Notes: generated from the letters alone by a model not told the origin. A stretch of DNA of 64,000 bases from JBBRWO01 sp964388455 (GCA_964388455.1 CAYMAN010000002.1:1-64000); one strand, 5' to 3'; numbered from the stretch's first letter, positions 1 to 8,508 are shown. Made by a program: numbers and translations.

Positions 1-70
1 AGGGATGCTCAATCCCATGAACTGAGAGTAGACCCCCCAAATTCTTACGCGCTCCCGCGGGCATCACGCG

Positions 71-100
71 TTGACCTCGTCCGCTTCACCCTGATAGAGT
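71..100 (+). promoter_or_regulatory. Putative promoter of T-box transcript
   Basis: A -35-like TTGACC (71-76) and a -10-like TAGAGT (95-100) are separated by 18 nt. The inferred transcript start near 107 would give a leader of about 250 nt before the terminator, a normal length for a T-box leader. The assignment rests only on the sequence match and position. Confidence 0.4.
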
Positions 101-106
101 GCTCGC

Positions 107-357
107 CACACCTCGGACACGCATCTTCGAGGCCTGAATACACTACCACGGACGTGAGGGAAGAGGGCGCGCGAGCGACCCAGCCACCCCTCCAAAGTCC
201 TCCGCCAGGGAGCCGCGAAGCGGCACCGGAAGCGGGTCGGCCCCGAACCGGTATCTCGGGAATGAGGTCTCGCACACCCGCCTGCCCGGCGGACTCGCGG
301 GACGAAGATAGGTGGTACCGCGATTGCCCCCTCGCCCTATCAGGCGGAGGGGGTTTT
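107..357 (+). promoter_or_regulatory. T-box riboswitch leader with intrinsic terminator
   Basis: The near-invariant T-box sequence AGGTGGTACCGCG lies at 310-322. It is followed by a GC-rich hairpin (arms 327-336 and 343-353, one bulge) and a TTTT run at 354-357. This is the antiterminator/terminator arrangement of T-box leaders, which bind an uncharged tRNA and then allow read-through. The UGGU of the T-box pairs with a tRNA 3' end ACCA, so the effector tRNA should carry an A discriminator base; this excludes, for example, typical Gly, Ser, Asn and His tRNAs. I could not assign the specifier codon with confidence; the segment around 219-232 is one candidate for the specifier loop. The first gene starts 26 nt after the terminator. 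Confidence 0.85.
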
Positions 358-382
358 GTGTTTTCAGGGCAAGGTGGCACTC

Positions 383-1654
383 ATGGGAACCGCACGAGTT
401 GTGTTCGACCGGTGGCACGACAGATACGCGCAGCGCCTCGCAGGCGTGCGCAGCAGCGCAGTCAGGGATCTCTTCGCAGCTGCTTCTCGGCCTGACATGA
501 TCTCGCTCTCCGGCGGCATGCCGGAGGTCAGCCGAGTACCCCACGAAATGGTGGCCAAGGCCGCTCGCGATGCGGTTCACCACGAGGGTGCGGCCGCGCT
601 CCAGTACGGCTCCAGCAACGGCCGACTCCAGATCCGCACCCTTGTCAGCGAGCTCATGGCCGAGATCGGCGTGCGACTGTCTCCCGACGACGTGGTCGTC
701 ACCGCGGGAGCGCAACAGGCGCTCGATCTCTTCGCCAAGACGATGCTCGATCCCGGAGACGTCATCATCACCGAGGGGCCGACGTACGTGGGTGCGCTCC
801 AGGCGTTCTCGGCGTACGAACCTGACATCCGTTGCATCCCGATGGACGACGACGGGATGCGGATGGAGCTGCTTGAGGCGGAGCTGAAGCGGATGGGACC
901 GCGCGGCGCCAAGTTCATCTACACGATCCCCAACTTCCAGAACCCGGCCGGCGTAACCATGTCGCCGGAACGCCGCCGCCGGCTGCTCGAGCTGGCGCGC
1001 GAGTACGACATCCTCGTGGTCGAGGACGACCCGTACGGCCGTCTGCGCTTTGATGGCGGCCATATGAAGCCGCTGCGCTCGCTCGACGACGAGGTCGTGT
1101 ATCTGGGCACGTTCAGCAAGATCTTCGCTCCCGGGCTGCGGCTGGGCTGGATCACGGCGCCCAAGCCGGTGCTCGCCAAGGTGCTGCTGGTCAAGCAGGC
1201 CGCTGACCTGTGCGGGTCCAACTTCGCGCAGGTCACCGCCGAGCGCTACTTTCAGGGCACGCGTTGGCGTCGGGTACTCGCCGAGCTCACGCGCACCTAC
1301 GCCGAGCGACGCGACGCCATGCTCGCCGCACTCGACGAGTACTTCCCGCCAGAGGCGCGCTGGACCAAGCCGGATGGCGGCTTCTTCGTCTGGGTCGAGC
1401 TGCCGCCGTACGTGGACTGCTCGTCGATGCTCGCAGAGGCCGTCGAGCATGGGGTAACCTTCGTCCCCGGCGACGGCTTCTTCCCGGACGGTCGGGGCAA
1501 GAACTGCATGAGGCTCGCATTCTGCTACGCCGAGCCCGAAAAGATCGCAGAAGGCATTCGCAGACTCGCCGAGGTGGTCGAGGATCGACTGGAACTGTAT
1601 CGCGCATTCGCGGCAGCAGGGGCGTTGCCGACGCACGAGGAGGGGGCGGTATGA
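383..1654 (+). CDS. PLP-dependent aminotransferase, class I/II (LysN/ARO8-like)
   Basis: This 423-aa fold type I aminotransferase resembles the 2-aminoadipate/aromatic aminotransferase group without a GntR domain. The Schiff-base lysine is Lys246 in GTFSKIFAPG. The region around residues 190-225 (IPNFQNPAG, then VEDDPYG) carries the usual PLP-binding Asn and Asp. The ATG at 383 is preferred over the upstream TTG at 356 because AAGGTGG (371-377) gives correct spacing and the TTG lies inside the leader terminator. The last codons overlap ddl by 4 nt (ATGA). T-box control implies expression on starvation for an amino acid with an A73 tRNA, so the substrate is likely linked to that amino acid. 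The exact substrate cannot be read from the sequence. Confidence 0.88.
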   Translation: MGTARVVFDRWHDRYAQRLAGVRSSAVRDLFAAASRPDMISLSGGMPEVSRVPHEMVAKAARDAVHHEGAAALQYGSSNGRLQIRTLVSELMAEIGVRLSPDDVVVTAGAQQALDLFAKTMLDPGDVIITEGPTYVGALQAFSAYEPDIRCIPMDDDGMRMELLEAELKRMGPRGAKFIYTIPNFQNPAGVTMSPERRRRLLELAREYDILVVEDDPYGRLRFDGGHMKPLRSLDDEVVYLGTFSKIFAPGLRLGWITAPKPVLAKVLLVKQAADLCGSNFAQVTAERYFQGTRWRRVLAELTRTYAERRDAMLAALDEYFPPEARWTKPDGGFFVWVELPPYVDCSSMLAEAVEHGVTFVPGDGFFPDGRGKNCMRLAFCYAEPEKIAEGIRRLAEVVEDRLELYRAFAAAGALPTHEEGAV

Positions 1655-2625
1655 AAGCAAAGATCGCGGTACTGATGGGCGGTCGTTCTCTGGAGCGCGA
1701 GGTGTCACTCGCCAGCGGCCAACGCGTGACCGCAGCACTCGAGGCGGCCGGCTATCGCGTCCTGCCGCTCGACGTGACCGCCGACCTTGTCGGCACGTTG
1801 CGGTCCGAGCGACCTGACGCCGCTTACATCGCGCTGCACGGCAAGTACGGCGAGGACGGCACAATCCAGGAGCTGCTCGAGTTTCTCGGCGTGCCGTACA
1901 CGGGGCCGGGGGTGGTGGCGAGCGCGCTGGCGTGGGACAAGTCGGTCGCCAAGCACCTGTTCGCGCAGAAGGGCATCCCGACGCCGTCGTGGATCACGCT
2001 GACGGCCGACGCGTTCAAGGAGATGGGGGCGGCCACGGCGCTCGACCTCATCCCTGATGCTGTGGGCGGGTTCCCGGTCGCGGTGAAGCCGGCTCGGCAG
2101 GGCTCGGCGCTGGGACTGCAGCGCGTGGACTCGGCCGAGGGGCTCGCGGACGCGCTGCTCACGGCGCTGTCCTACGACACGTCGGCGGTCGTCGAGCGCT
2201 GGATCGAGGGGACCGAGCTCGCGGTGTCGGTGCTGGGCGGCATCGACGCCGAAGGGACCGACACCGTCACAGTGCTGCCGCCGGTGGAGATCGTGCCCGC
2301 GGCAGGGCTCTACGACTTCTCGGCGAGGGTGAACGCGGGGGACGTGGACTTCTTTGCGCCCGCTCGCATCACGGCGGAAGCGGCGAATGCGGCGATGGCG
2401 GTGGCCCGAGAGGTTCACATCGCGCTGGGCTGCCGAGATGTCAGCCGCGTCGACCTGGTTCTCGACGTGGAAGGGCGGCCGTTCGTGCTTGAATGCAACA
2501 CCTCGCCGGGTATGACGGAGACTTCGCTTCTGCCGATGGCAGCTGAAGCCGCAGACATGACCTTCCAAGATGTGGTATCAAGACTTGTGGACGCTGCGCT
2601 CACTCGCGCGGATTCGGGTACATAG
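1651..2625 (+). CDS. ddl: D-alanine--D-alanine ligase
   Basis: The 324-aa product is an ATP-grasp ligase that joins two D-alanines for peptidoglycan precursors in the cytosol. It begins with the Ddl N-terminal signature (VLMGGRSLEREVSLASG), has the ALHGKYGEDG segment near residue 60, and ends with the Mg-binding LECNTSPGMTETS motif near residues 280-295. ATG at 1651 overlaps the stop of the aminotransferase (ATGA) and has a strong upstream AGGAGGGGG, so translation is probably coupled. Being behind the T-box, cell-wall precursor synthesis here would respond to tRNA charging, an uncommon arrangement. The assignment to Ddl is firm; D-Ala-D-Lac specificity cannot be excluded. Confidence 0.93.
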   Translation: MKAKIAVLMGGRSLEREVSLASGQRVTAALEAAGYRVLPLDVTADLVGTLRSERPDAAYIALHGKYGEDGTIQELLEFLGVPYTGPGVVASALAWDKSVAKHLFAQKGIPTPSWITLTADAFKEMGAATALDLIPDAVGGFPVAVKPARQGSALGLQRVDSAEGLADALLTALSYDTSAVVERWIEGTELAVSVLGGIDAEGTDTVTVLPPVEIVPAAGLYDFSARVNAGDVDFFAPARITAEAANAAMAVAREVHIALGCRDVSRVDLVLDVEGRPFVLECNTSPGMTETSLLPMAAEAADMTFQDVVSRLVDAALTRADSGT

Positions 2626-2634
2626 GTGTAACGG

Positions 2635-2660
2635 AGGCCCGAGCAACAGCGGCGGGCCTT
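2635..2660 (+). terminator. Weak intrinsic terminator after ddl
   Basis: GGCCCG (2636-2641) and CGGGCC (2653-2658) can form a short hairpin followed by TT in the ddl-ytxH gap. The U-tract is poor, so termination may be partial. Confidence 0.35.
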
Positions 2661-2701
2661 GTGTGACGAAGGTTTCGCATCGATCACGGAGGTGCTTTCG
2701 A

Positions 2702-3253
2702 ATGTACGGGGATTCCAGGCGCGGCGGTTCTGTCTTTGGCTCATTCCTGCTCGGCGGGTTGATCGGCGCGGTTCTCGGTCTGCTCTTCGCGCCACGCTCG
2801 GGCGTAGAGACTCGTGAGATCATCAGTGAGCGCGCCAACGAGTACTGGGGCGAAGCGAACGAGATGTACGTCACCGGCAAGGAGAAGGTCACCGAGGCCG
2901 TGGCTGTGGGCAAGGAGAAGGTGACGGAGGTCGTCGCGACCACCAAGGACACCGCCACCGAGAAGGGCGAGGAGCTGCGCGCCAAGATCGACGAGGCTCG
3001 CGGTCGTCTCCAGGAGCAGGTAGCCAAGTCCGCCGAGGCCGCCAAGAGCAAGGTCGCCGAGACTGCCCCCGCCGTGAAGGATGCCGTCGACAAGGCAGCC
3101 GACGCGACCAAGGGTGGGGTCGATGTCGCCTCCGCCAAGGCGCAGGACACCCTTGATTTCGTCGCCAAGAAGAGCGCGTCGGTCGAGCCTTCGCTGGGCA
3201 CGCCGCTTGATGATATCGCCGCTCCCGGCACGGGTTCACTTCCCAACGTCTAA
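2702..3253 (+). CDS. YtxH-domain membrane-anchored protein
   Basis: This 183-aa protein has one N-terminal membrane segment (about residues 10-26, GSFLLGGLIGAVLGLLFAP), followed by the APRSG turn typical of YtxH/gas-vesicle-GvpP-like proteins. A long, charged, alanine-rich helix follows, with heptad-like KEKVTE and AKSKVAE repeats, probably an amphipathic coiled coil. ATG 2702 is supported by GGAGGTG at 2687-2693. YtxH proteins are general-stress or envelope-associated with no defined reaction. A terminator follows at 3285. Confidence 0.82.
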   Translation: MYGDSRRGGSVFGSFLLGGLIGAVLGLLFAPRSGVETREIISERANEYWGEANEMYVTGKEKVTEAVAVGKEKVTEVVATTKDTATEKGEELRAKIDEARGRLQEQVAKSAEAAKSKVAETAPAVKDAVDKAADATKGGVDVASAKAQDTLDFVAKKSASVEPSLGTPLDDIAAPGTGSLPNV

Positions 3254-3284
3254 CCGATCTCTGCACGCTACATCTGCTACGCTC

Positions 3285-3325
3285 GGACCGGCCCTGCGAT
3301 CATGCATCGGCCGGTCCGTTTCGTT
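3285..3325 (+). terminator. Intrinsic terminator after YtxH gene
   Basis: GGACCGGCC (3285-3293) and GGCCGGTCC (3309-3317) form a perfect 9-bp stem followed by GTTTCGTT. It separates the YtxH gene from the PRC-barrel gene. Confidence 0.75.
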
Positions 3326-3353
3326 ACCCGCACGCAGTGAAGGGACCGAGCGC

Positions 3354-4130
3354 GTGCTCTCACTACTGCAACTCGATCGCACGAACGTATACGGCGAACC
3401 CAAGAAGCGTTCAGGCGAGCGCTCGAAGGTCGGCCGAGTAGCCGGCGTGCTGTTTCACCCCGACGAGCCGCGTGTCGTCGGCTATCTGGTGGAGCGCTCC
3501 GACCTTGCGCTCATGATCGAGCGCAAGGACCGAATGCTCGCGTTCGATCGAGCGACCTTCTCGGACGGGCGGCTTGAGGTCGATGGGACGACAGCGTGGG
3601 ACCGCGGCGCGGCCAAGCGGCTGGACGTGGACTGGGACAAGAGCGTCGTCTGGCTGGGCATGCCCGTGCACACTCGGTCGGGGCGGCAACTGGGACTGGT
3701 GCGCGACGGGGTGTTCGACCCCGCGACCGGAGCTCTCAACGCGATCGGGCTCACGGGTGGGCTGACGCAGGACGTCGCTGTGGGCGTGCGTGACCTGCCC
3801 GCACGGCTGGTCATCGGCTTCGATGGCGAGGGTGTGATCGTCGCCGACGAGGCGGCGGGCATCGACGTCGACGGCGGTGCGGCAGCGGCGGCCGGGAAGG
3901 CGACAGCGGTCGCCGCAGACGCGGCCGGACGAGCAGCAGCCGTCGCCGGCGATGCCGCCGGTCGAGCTGCGGTCGCCGCGGGTACGGCAGCAGCCAAGGC
4001 GACCGTGTACGCACGGGGCGCGGCGAAGGCCGCAGCTAAGACCGATGCCGGCAAGAAGACGATGGGCTGGCTCAAGGCGCTCAAGGCCGAGGTCGTGGAC
4101 GCCATGGGCCCACCGGACGACGAGGACTGA
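3354..4130 (+). CDS. PRC-barrel domain protein with Ala-rich tail
   Basis: This 258-aa protein appears to hold two PRC-barrel-like units in residues 1-165 (VGRVAGVLFHP and GRQLGLVRDGVFDP turns). An alanine/threonine-rich low-complexity helix of repeated AGKATAVAADAAGRAA units spans about residues 170-225, and the C-terminus is acidic. GTG 3354 with GAAGGG at 3339-3344 is the chosen start; a longer frame upstream would run through the terminator. PRC barrels are protein-protein or RNA-binding modules, found in RimM and in photosynthetic reaction centre H subunits. Function here is unknown. The tail resembles that of the neighbouring YtxH protein. Confidence 0.72.
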   Translation: MLSLLQLDRTNVYGEPKKRSGERSKVGRVAGVLFHPDEPRVVGYLVERSDLALMIERKDRMLAFDRATFSDGRLEVDGTTAWDRGAAKRLDVDWDKSVVWLGMPVHTRSGRQLGLVRDGVFDPATGALNAIGLTGGLTQDVAVGVRDLPARLVIGFDGEGVIVADEAAGIDVDGGAAAAAGKATAVAADAAGRAAAVAGDAAGRAAVAAGTAAAKATVYARGAAKAAAKTDAGKKTMGWLKALKAEVVDAMGPPDDED

Positions 4131-4135
4131 CACAG

Positions 4136-4777
4136 ATGCCGCGCCGCAGACTCAGACCACTCTTCGCAGACGATCTTGATCGGCTGTCCCCAGGCTGCTC
4201 GGAGTGCGCTTTCTGGGAGAGCGCCGGTGAGCGTGAGCGCCAGTGCGGCTCGGTGTGCGACGTCGACACGCAACGCGCGTGGTACCGCAAGGTGACCGAT
4301 GAGTGGGGATCGTGCGGACGCGTCGCCTTCGAGGACGACGAGGTTCTCGGCTTTGTGAAGTACGCGCCGAGCGGGTATCTGCCACAGGCGGCGACCTTCT
4401 CGGCGGCGCCTGAGGATCCGAGCGTGCCGCTGCTGGCGTGCCTGCATATCGTGCCGGACGCTCGGCATCGCGGGTTGGGAACGCTGCTGCTCCGCGCGTG
4501 CATGAGCGATCTGGTGCAGCGAGGGGAGCGGCAGCTGGACGCGTTCGGCTTCACCGACGAGACCGCCGACGTGGACGCGATGCCGATGCTGGGGATGCCG
4601 TTTCTGTTGCGTAACGGTTTCACCGTTGCGAGACCCGATCCGCGGTATCCTCTGTTGCGGCTCGAACTCAAGTCGCTCGCCGTCTGGCAGGACAACCTCG
4701 AGTCGATGCTGGAATCACTGAGATTTCCGTTGCGCGTGCCCAAACGGGTACCCGCATCGTGGACCAACGAAAGGTAA
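4136..4777 (+). CDS. GNAT family N-acetyltransferase with N-terminal Cys motif
   Basis: The product is a 213-aa acetyl-CoA-dependent acyltransferase. The acetyl-CoA pyrophosphate loop is the ARHRGLGTLLLRA segment near residues 116-128, preceded by the β4 strand LLACLHIVPD. The N-terminus carries GCSECAFWE, a CxxC-containing lead-in seen in an uncharacterised actinobacterial GNAT subgroup. The ATG lies 6 nt after the PRC-barrel stop, and the next gene follows closely, so these three genes look like one operon. The acceptor substrate is unknown. Confidence 0.8.
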   Translation: MPRRRLRPLFADDLDRLSPGCSECAFWESAGERERQCGSVCDVDTQRAWYRKVTDEWGSCGRVAFEDDEVLGFVKYAPSGYLPQAATFSAAPEDPSVPLLACLHIVPDARHRGLGTLLLRACMSDLVQRGERQLDAFGFTDETADVDAMPMLGMPFLLRNGFTVARPDPRYPLLRLELKSLAVWQDNLESMLESLRFPLRVPKRVPASWTNER

Positions 4778-4782
4778 TCCCC

Positions 4783-5283
4783 GTGGCTGAAGTTCCCAAG
4801 AAGGCCGGCTCGCGCGAGCGAGTCAGGTCCTTTCTCGCCGAGCACGGACTTGCCGAGGACATCTTCGAGTTCGAGCAGTCCACCAAGACCGCGCAGGATG
4901 CGGCCGACGCGATGGGCTGCGAGCTCGGGCAGATCGTGAAGTCGCTGGTCGTGGTGGTGGACGGCGAGCACGCGGCAGTGGCGCTGGTCGCCGGAGACCG
5001 CCGAGCGGACCTCGCCGCAATCGCCACCGAGCTTGGTGGCGCGAAGGCCCGGATGGCGGATGCAGACCGTGTTCGCGCGGCTACCGGATACGCGATCGGC
5101 GGCGTGTCGCCGTTCGCCCTGCCGGCAGAGCTGCCGGTGTTGTTCGACGATTCGCTCGGCCGGTTCGAGACCGTGTATCCGGCTGCAGGGACACCCAGCT
5201 CCATGGTGCGCACCGATCGCGCCGCGTTGCTCGGCATGTGTGGCGGGCGCGTGGCACACATATCGCTGCTGCACGGCGCCTGA
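4783..5283 (+). CDS. YbaK/ProX-type aminoacyl-tRNA deacylase
   Basis: This 166-aa protein has the YbaK/aa-tRNA-synthetase-associated fold. Conserved elements are VKSLVVVVDG near residue 50, a GGAKARMAD segment, and GYAIGGVSPFAL near residue 100, which together line the editing pocket. Such enzymes hydrolyse mischarged Cys-tRNAPro or Ala-tRNAPro in the cytosol. GTG 4783 with AAAGG at 4770-4774 is preferred to GTG 4759, which lies inside the upstream gene. Which mischarged tRNA it clears cannot be told from the sequence. Confidence 0.85.
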   Translation: MAEVPKKAGSRERVRSFLAEHGLAEDIFEFEQSTKTAQDAADAMGCELGQIVKSLVVVVDGEHAAVALVAGDRRADLAAIATELGGAKARMADADRVRAATGYAIGGVSPFALPAELPVLFDDSLGRFETVYPAAGTPSSMVRTDRAALLGMCGGRVAHISLLHGA

Positions 5284-5356
5284 TCGCATGAGCTTCGAAC
5301 TCCGGAAGCGGTTCTGTTCCGTCCCGATTCTCCTGGAATACTGAGGTTCCGACTTC

Positions 5357-6505
5357 GTGTCGACGTACATCGTGAAGCATCCGTCCCATACGAGGTGGCC
5401 GCCGCATCCTGCGGCTTGGTCGATGATGCTTGCTGCGGCCCTGCTCGCTGCGGCACTGGTCGCGCTCGGAATGGGATTTGCCCCGCACATCCATGTGACC
5501 GTCGATGGAGAGCGGTTCTCGGTGCCGTCCGGAACGAATGTCGCGCAGCTCTCCGAGAGCGGGCAGCTGCGCGCAACCGCAGGGGCATTGCTCGCGGTTG
5601 ACGGTAGTGTGATCAGGGACGCTGGCGGGCAGGCGGCCATCGTGATGCGCAACGGCGTTCTGGTCGGGCCTGACCAGCGGCTCTACGACGGAGACGTCAT
5701 CGTGGGAACGAACGGCACCGATACTGTTGAACCGGTGGAGGTCACCAAGGAGCCTATTCAGTTCGAGACACGGATCGAGGGCTCAGGCCCCGTCATGAGA
5801 CTCTCGCAGCCGGGGTCGGTGGGTGTCCGTGAGATCCAGACCGGCCGCGTCTCCGGCAAGATCGATGGAGGCAGGGTTCTCCTTCCGGCGAGCGACATGG
5901 TCGTCAGGCGCACGAGCCCTCATCCCAGTGAGAAGCTCGTCGCCCTCACCTTCGACGACGGGCCGTGGCCCGGCCAGACCGATCGGATTCTCGACATCCT
6001 CAAGCACGAGGGTGTGCACGCGACCTTCTTCATGCAGGGAGGTAGCGTGAAGCGGGCCCCCGCACTCGCCAAGCGTGTCGCCGAAGAAGGACATCTCATC
6101 GGCAACCACACCCTGTCACACAAACTCCTCACCGCAGAGCAGCCCAAAGAGGTCAGGCGCCAGATCGTCGGCGGAGCCAAGACGATCCGGTCAGCGACTG
6201 GCGTACGGCCGGTATGGTTTCGTCCGCCGTACGGCGCCATCGACGGTGACGTCTGGAAGCAGACTCGAAAACTCCGGCTCAAAGTGGCGCTCTGGGACGT
6301 CGACACCAGGGACTGGAGTCGGCCCGGCGCCAAGCGGATCATCAACACCGCCAAGCGTGACGCGAGGTCCGGATCGATCATCCTCATGCATGATGGCGGA
6401 GACGATCGCCGACAGACCGTCGCGGCGCTGCCGAAGATCATTCGCGACCTGAAGGCCAAGGGGTACGTCTTCGTTACTCTCGAGGAGCTGGATTCCGCCA
6501 GGTAA
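5357..6505 (+). CDS. Membrane-anchored polysaccharide deacetylase (NodB domain)
   Basis: The 382-aa protein has one N-terminal membrane anchor (about residues 22-42), an extracytoplasmic region of about 120 residues with a ubiquitin/G5-like appearance (VTVDGERFSVPSG), and a C-terminal NodB deacetylase. All CE4 motifs are present: TFDDGP with Asp200-Asp201, the metal site HTLSH (His251, His255), RPPYG, DVDTRDW, and ILMHDG. It should remove N-acetyl groups from peptidoglycan or another cell-wall glycan using a divalent metal. The GTG start has only a weak GAGG upstream. It is convergent with the folate gene across a large hairpin. Confidence 0.9.
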   Translation: MSTYIVKHPSHTRWPPHPAAWSMMLAAALLAAALVALGMGFAPHIHVTVDGERFSVPSGTNVAQLSESGQLRATAGALLAVDGSVIRDAGGQAAIVMRNGVLVGPDQRLYDGDVIVGTNGTDTVEPVEVTKEPIQFETRIEGSGPVMRLSQPGSVGVREIQTGRVSGKIDGGRVLLPASDMVVRRTSPHPSEKLVALTFDDGPWPGQTDRILDILKHEGVHATFFMQGGSVKRAPALAKRVAEEGHLIGNHTLSHKLLTAEQPKEVRRQIVGGAKTIRSATGVRPVWFRPPYGAIDGDVWKQTRKLRLKVALWDVDTRDWSRPGAKRIINTAKRDARSGSIILMHDGGDDRRQTVAALPKIIRDLKAKGYVFVTLEELDSAR

Positions 6506-6517
6506 CCGCGAGTGCAC

Positions 6518-6629
6518 GAGCATGCGGCGTCCGGGGGCCTTCGCTCAGGGTCCTTGATGGGGGCCCGGGCGGCTTTGCCGCCTCCCCATCTGCGGAGTCT
6601 TCGCTACGACCCCCGGACGCCGCATGCTC
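6518..6629. repeat. Long nested inverted repeat between convergent genes
   Basis: Arms at about 6518-6537 and 6610-6629 are complementary over some 19-20 nt. Inside lies a second palindrome, GATGGGG against CCCCATC, closing over GGCGGC-TTT-GCCGCC. There is no strong U-tract. The element fills almost the whole gap between convergent stop codons, so it may act as a bidirectional terminator or mRNA 3'-end stabiliser. It could also be a REP/MITE-like dispersed element; CTTCGCT occurs on both flanks inside the arms. Confidence 0.7.
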
Positions 6630-6633
6630 TCGC

Positions 6634-7236
6634 TCAGTTGCAGGCGTTCTTTGAGACCCTTATGACCTGGGACGGGGTTACTACTATGTGCACGGTTGCG
6701 TCGTGGTCCTCGGCGGGGATTTCCTCTAGGAGCTGCTCGTCGAAGGCTACGCCTATGCGCAGGCAATCGGGGCGCAGGGTGGGGAGGAGACGGTCGTAGT
6801 AGCCGCCTCCGTATCCGAGGCGCCGACCGCACTCGTCGAAGGCGACACCGGGCAGGATGACGGCGTCGATGGAGTCGCGGGCAGCTCGGGGGGCGTGCTC
6901 GCTTGGCTGGGCGAGGCCGAAGGGGCCTGCGATCAGCTCGAGTTCGTGCCCCACCAGGTGCATCCCGAGGACGCCGGGCGCCTCGATTCGCGGATACGCG
7001 ATTGCGGCACCACGTGCGCGGAGTCGCCAGATTGCGGGCGCGGGGTCAATCTCGCTGGGCAGCGCGGCGTAGGCGAGAACGACGCGTGCGATCTCGAGTT
7101 CCGGGAGTTCGAGAAGCGAGTGGGAGAGCGCCTGAGCAGCGAGTCGTCGCTCGGCGACGGCCACGCTGTCGCGGGCTTCTCGGGCACGAACTCTCGCGGC
7201 GTGTTTTGCCGTAGAGACGTCTTCGGTGCTACTCAC
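6634..7236 (-). CDS. 5-formyltetrahydrofolate cyclo-ligase
   Basis: This 200-aa enzyme converts 5-formyl-THF to 5,10-methenyl-THF with ATP. The diagnostic RRLGYGGGYYDRLLP motif lies in the last third, and LPGVAFDECG precedes it. The substrate-facing SEIDPAP segment is near residue 60. The start is GTG at 7236, which overlaps the TAG of the transporter gene (TAGTG), so translation is coupled. Earlier in-frame starts lie inside that gene. It is the last gene of the M-box-led operon. Its enzyme family needs Mg-ATP, which may explain the grouping, but that link is inference. Confidence 0.92.
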   Translation of the reverse strand: MSSTEDVSTAKHAARVRAREARDSVAVAERRLAAQALSHSLLELPELEIARVVLAYAALPSEIDPAPAIWRLRARGAAIAYPRIEAPGVLGMHLVGHELELIAGPFGLAQPSEHAPRAARDSIDAVILPGVAFDECGRRLGYGGGYYDRLLPTLRPDCLRIGVAFDEQLLEEIPAEDHDATVHIVVTPSQVIRVSKNACN

Positions 7237-8495
7237 TACGCGACCCCCAACACCTGCATCCCCAGGAGGACAACCGTCAATGCGATGACCACGACGACTG
7301 TGGTCCATCCGATGGTGTTATACACCCGCCCGTTCACGTGGCGTCCCATGATTCTGCGATCGTTGATGATGATCATCATGAAGATGAGCAGGAACGGGAG
7401 CAAGATGCCGCCCACAGCCTGCGAGAAGACCATGATGGCGATGAGATTGAGGTTGGGAAGCAGTACGAACGCGGCCCCAAAGAAGATGACGAAGGAATAG
7501 ATACCGTTGAAGACGGGAGCCTCGGACCACGTTCGGTCGATTCCGCGCTCGAAACCGAACGCCTCGGTGATTGCGTAGGCGGATGTCAGCGGCAGGACGC
7601 ACGCGGCAAGCAGCGAAGCTCCTGCGAGGCCGATGGCAAACAGCACGCTCGCGTAGCGTCCGGCCACGGGTGCCAGGGCGAGGGCGGCGTGCTCGGCCGA
7701 GTCGATGACGATACCTTCCGGATGCAAAACGGTGCCGGTCGTGACGATGATGCACCAGGCGATGATGCCGGCGGCGACGGTGCCCACGATGACGTCAACG
7801 CGCTGCAACGGCAGGTCCTTGACGGTCACTCCCTTGTCGACCACGTTGGCCTGCGCGAAGAACTGCATCCACGGCGCGACGGTCGTGCCGATGGCGGCGA
7901 TCGTCAGCAGAACAAACGCCGTTGTGGGCTGAAAAGAGGGCACCACCGTGGCACGGGCGACGACCGCCCAGTCAGGCTTCGCGAGCCAGGCGGCGGCGAC
8001 GTATGTGAGGAAGATGGCCGAGAGCGCGAGGAAGACCTTCTCGACGTTGCGGTAACTCCCGCGGACCACCAGCAGCCAGACGACCAGCGCGGCGACCGGG
8101 ACCGTGACGAACCGCGACACGCCGAGAATCTCGCCCGCGGCCGCGATGCCCGCAAACTCCGAGATGGATGTCGCTGCGTTGCTGAACAGCAGCGTGGCCA
8201 TTGCCAGGAGCGTCGGCCTGATGCCGAACCGCTCCCGGATGAGCGCGGCGAACCCTTTGCCGGTGACCGCACCCATGCGCGTGGCCTGCTCCTGCACCAC
8301 GATCAAGACGAGTGTCATGATCGGGATGAGCCAGAGCATCTGGTACCCGAACTGAGCACCTGCCACCGAGTAGGTGGATATGCCGCCCGCATCGTTGCCC
8401 GCCGAGGCCGCGATGACACCCGGGCCCAGCGCGGCCAACACCAGCATGAAACTCCACCGGCGGCTCTTGGGCGCTTGTGTGCTCGACGTCGTCAT
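7236..8495 (-). CDS. Nramp-related transporter, probable Mg2+ transporter (NRMT-like)
   Basis: This 419-aa membrane protein has the SLC11/Nramp fold with about 11 TM segments. In TM1 the canonical DPGN metal-binding motif reads DAGG (in ASAGNDAGGIS), and in TM6 the canonical MPH reads APW (in GTTVAPWMQFF). Loss of the TM6 methionine, which selects Mn/Fe, is a hallmark of the Nramp-related magnesium transporters described from Eggerthella. It lies 13 nt after the MgtE-like gene, behind an M-box leader, which independently points to Mg2+. ATG 8495 is chosen because upstream starts fall inside the preceding gene. Mn/Fe transport is the alternative but fits the motifs poorly. Confidence 0.82.
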   Translation of the reverse strand: MTTSSTQAPKSRRWSFMLVLAALGPGVIAASAGNDAGGISTYSVAGAQFGYQMLWLIPIMTLVLIVVQEQATRMGAVTGKGFAALIRERFGIRPTLLAMATLLFSNAATSISEFAGIAAAGEILGVSRFVTVPVAALVVWLLVVRGSYRNVEKVFLALSAIFLTYVAAAWLAKPDWAVVARATVVPSFQPTTAFVLLTIAAIGTTVAPWMQFFAQANVVDKGVTVKDLPLQRVDVIVGTVAAGIIAWCIIVTTGTVLHPEGIVIDSAEHAALALAPVAGRYASVLFAIGLAGASLLAACVLPLTSAYAITEAFGFERGIDRTWSEAPVFNGIYSFVIFFGAAFVLLPNLNLIAIMVFSQAVGGILLPFLLIFMMIIINDRRIMGRHVNGRVYNTIGWTTVVVVIALTVVLLGMQVLGVA

Positions 8496-8508
8496 CGGTC
8501 GCGAAACC

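Noticed and set aside
143..1864. Minus-strand ORF of 573 aa over the T-box and aminotransferase gene
   Set aside because: It is antisense to well-supported features and has Arg/His-rich composition typical of shadow frames.
4081..5652. Minus-strand ORF of 523 aa across three plus-strand genes
   Set aside because: It spans the GNAT, YbaK and deacetylase genes, all of which have family motifs; no domain in this frame.
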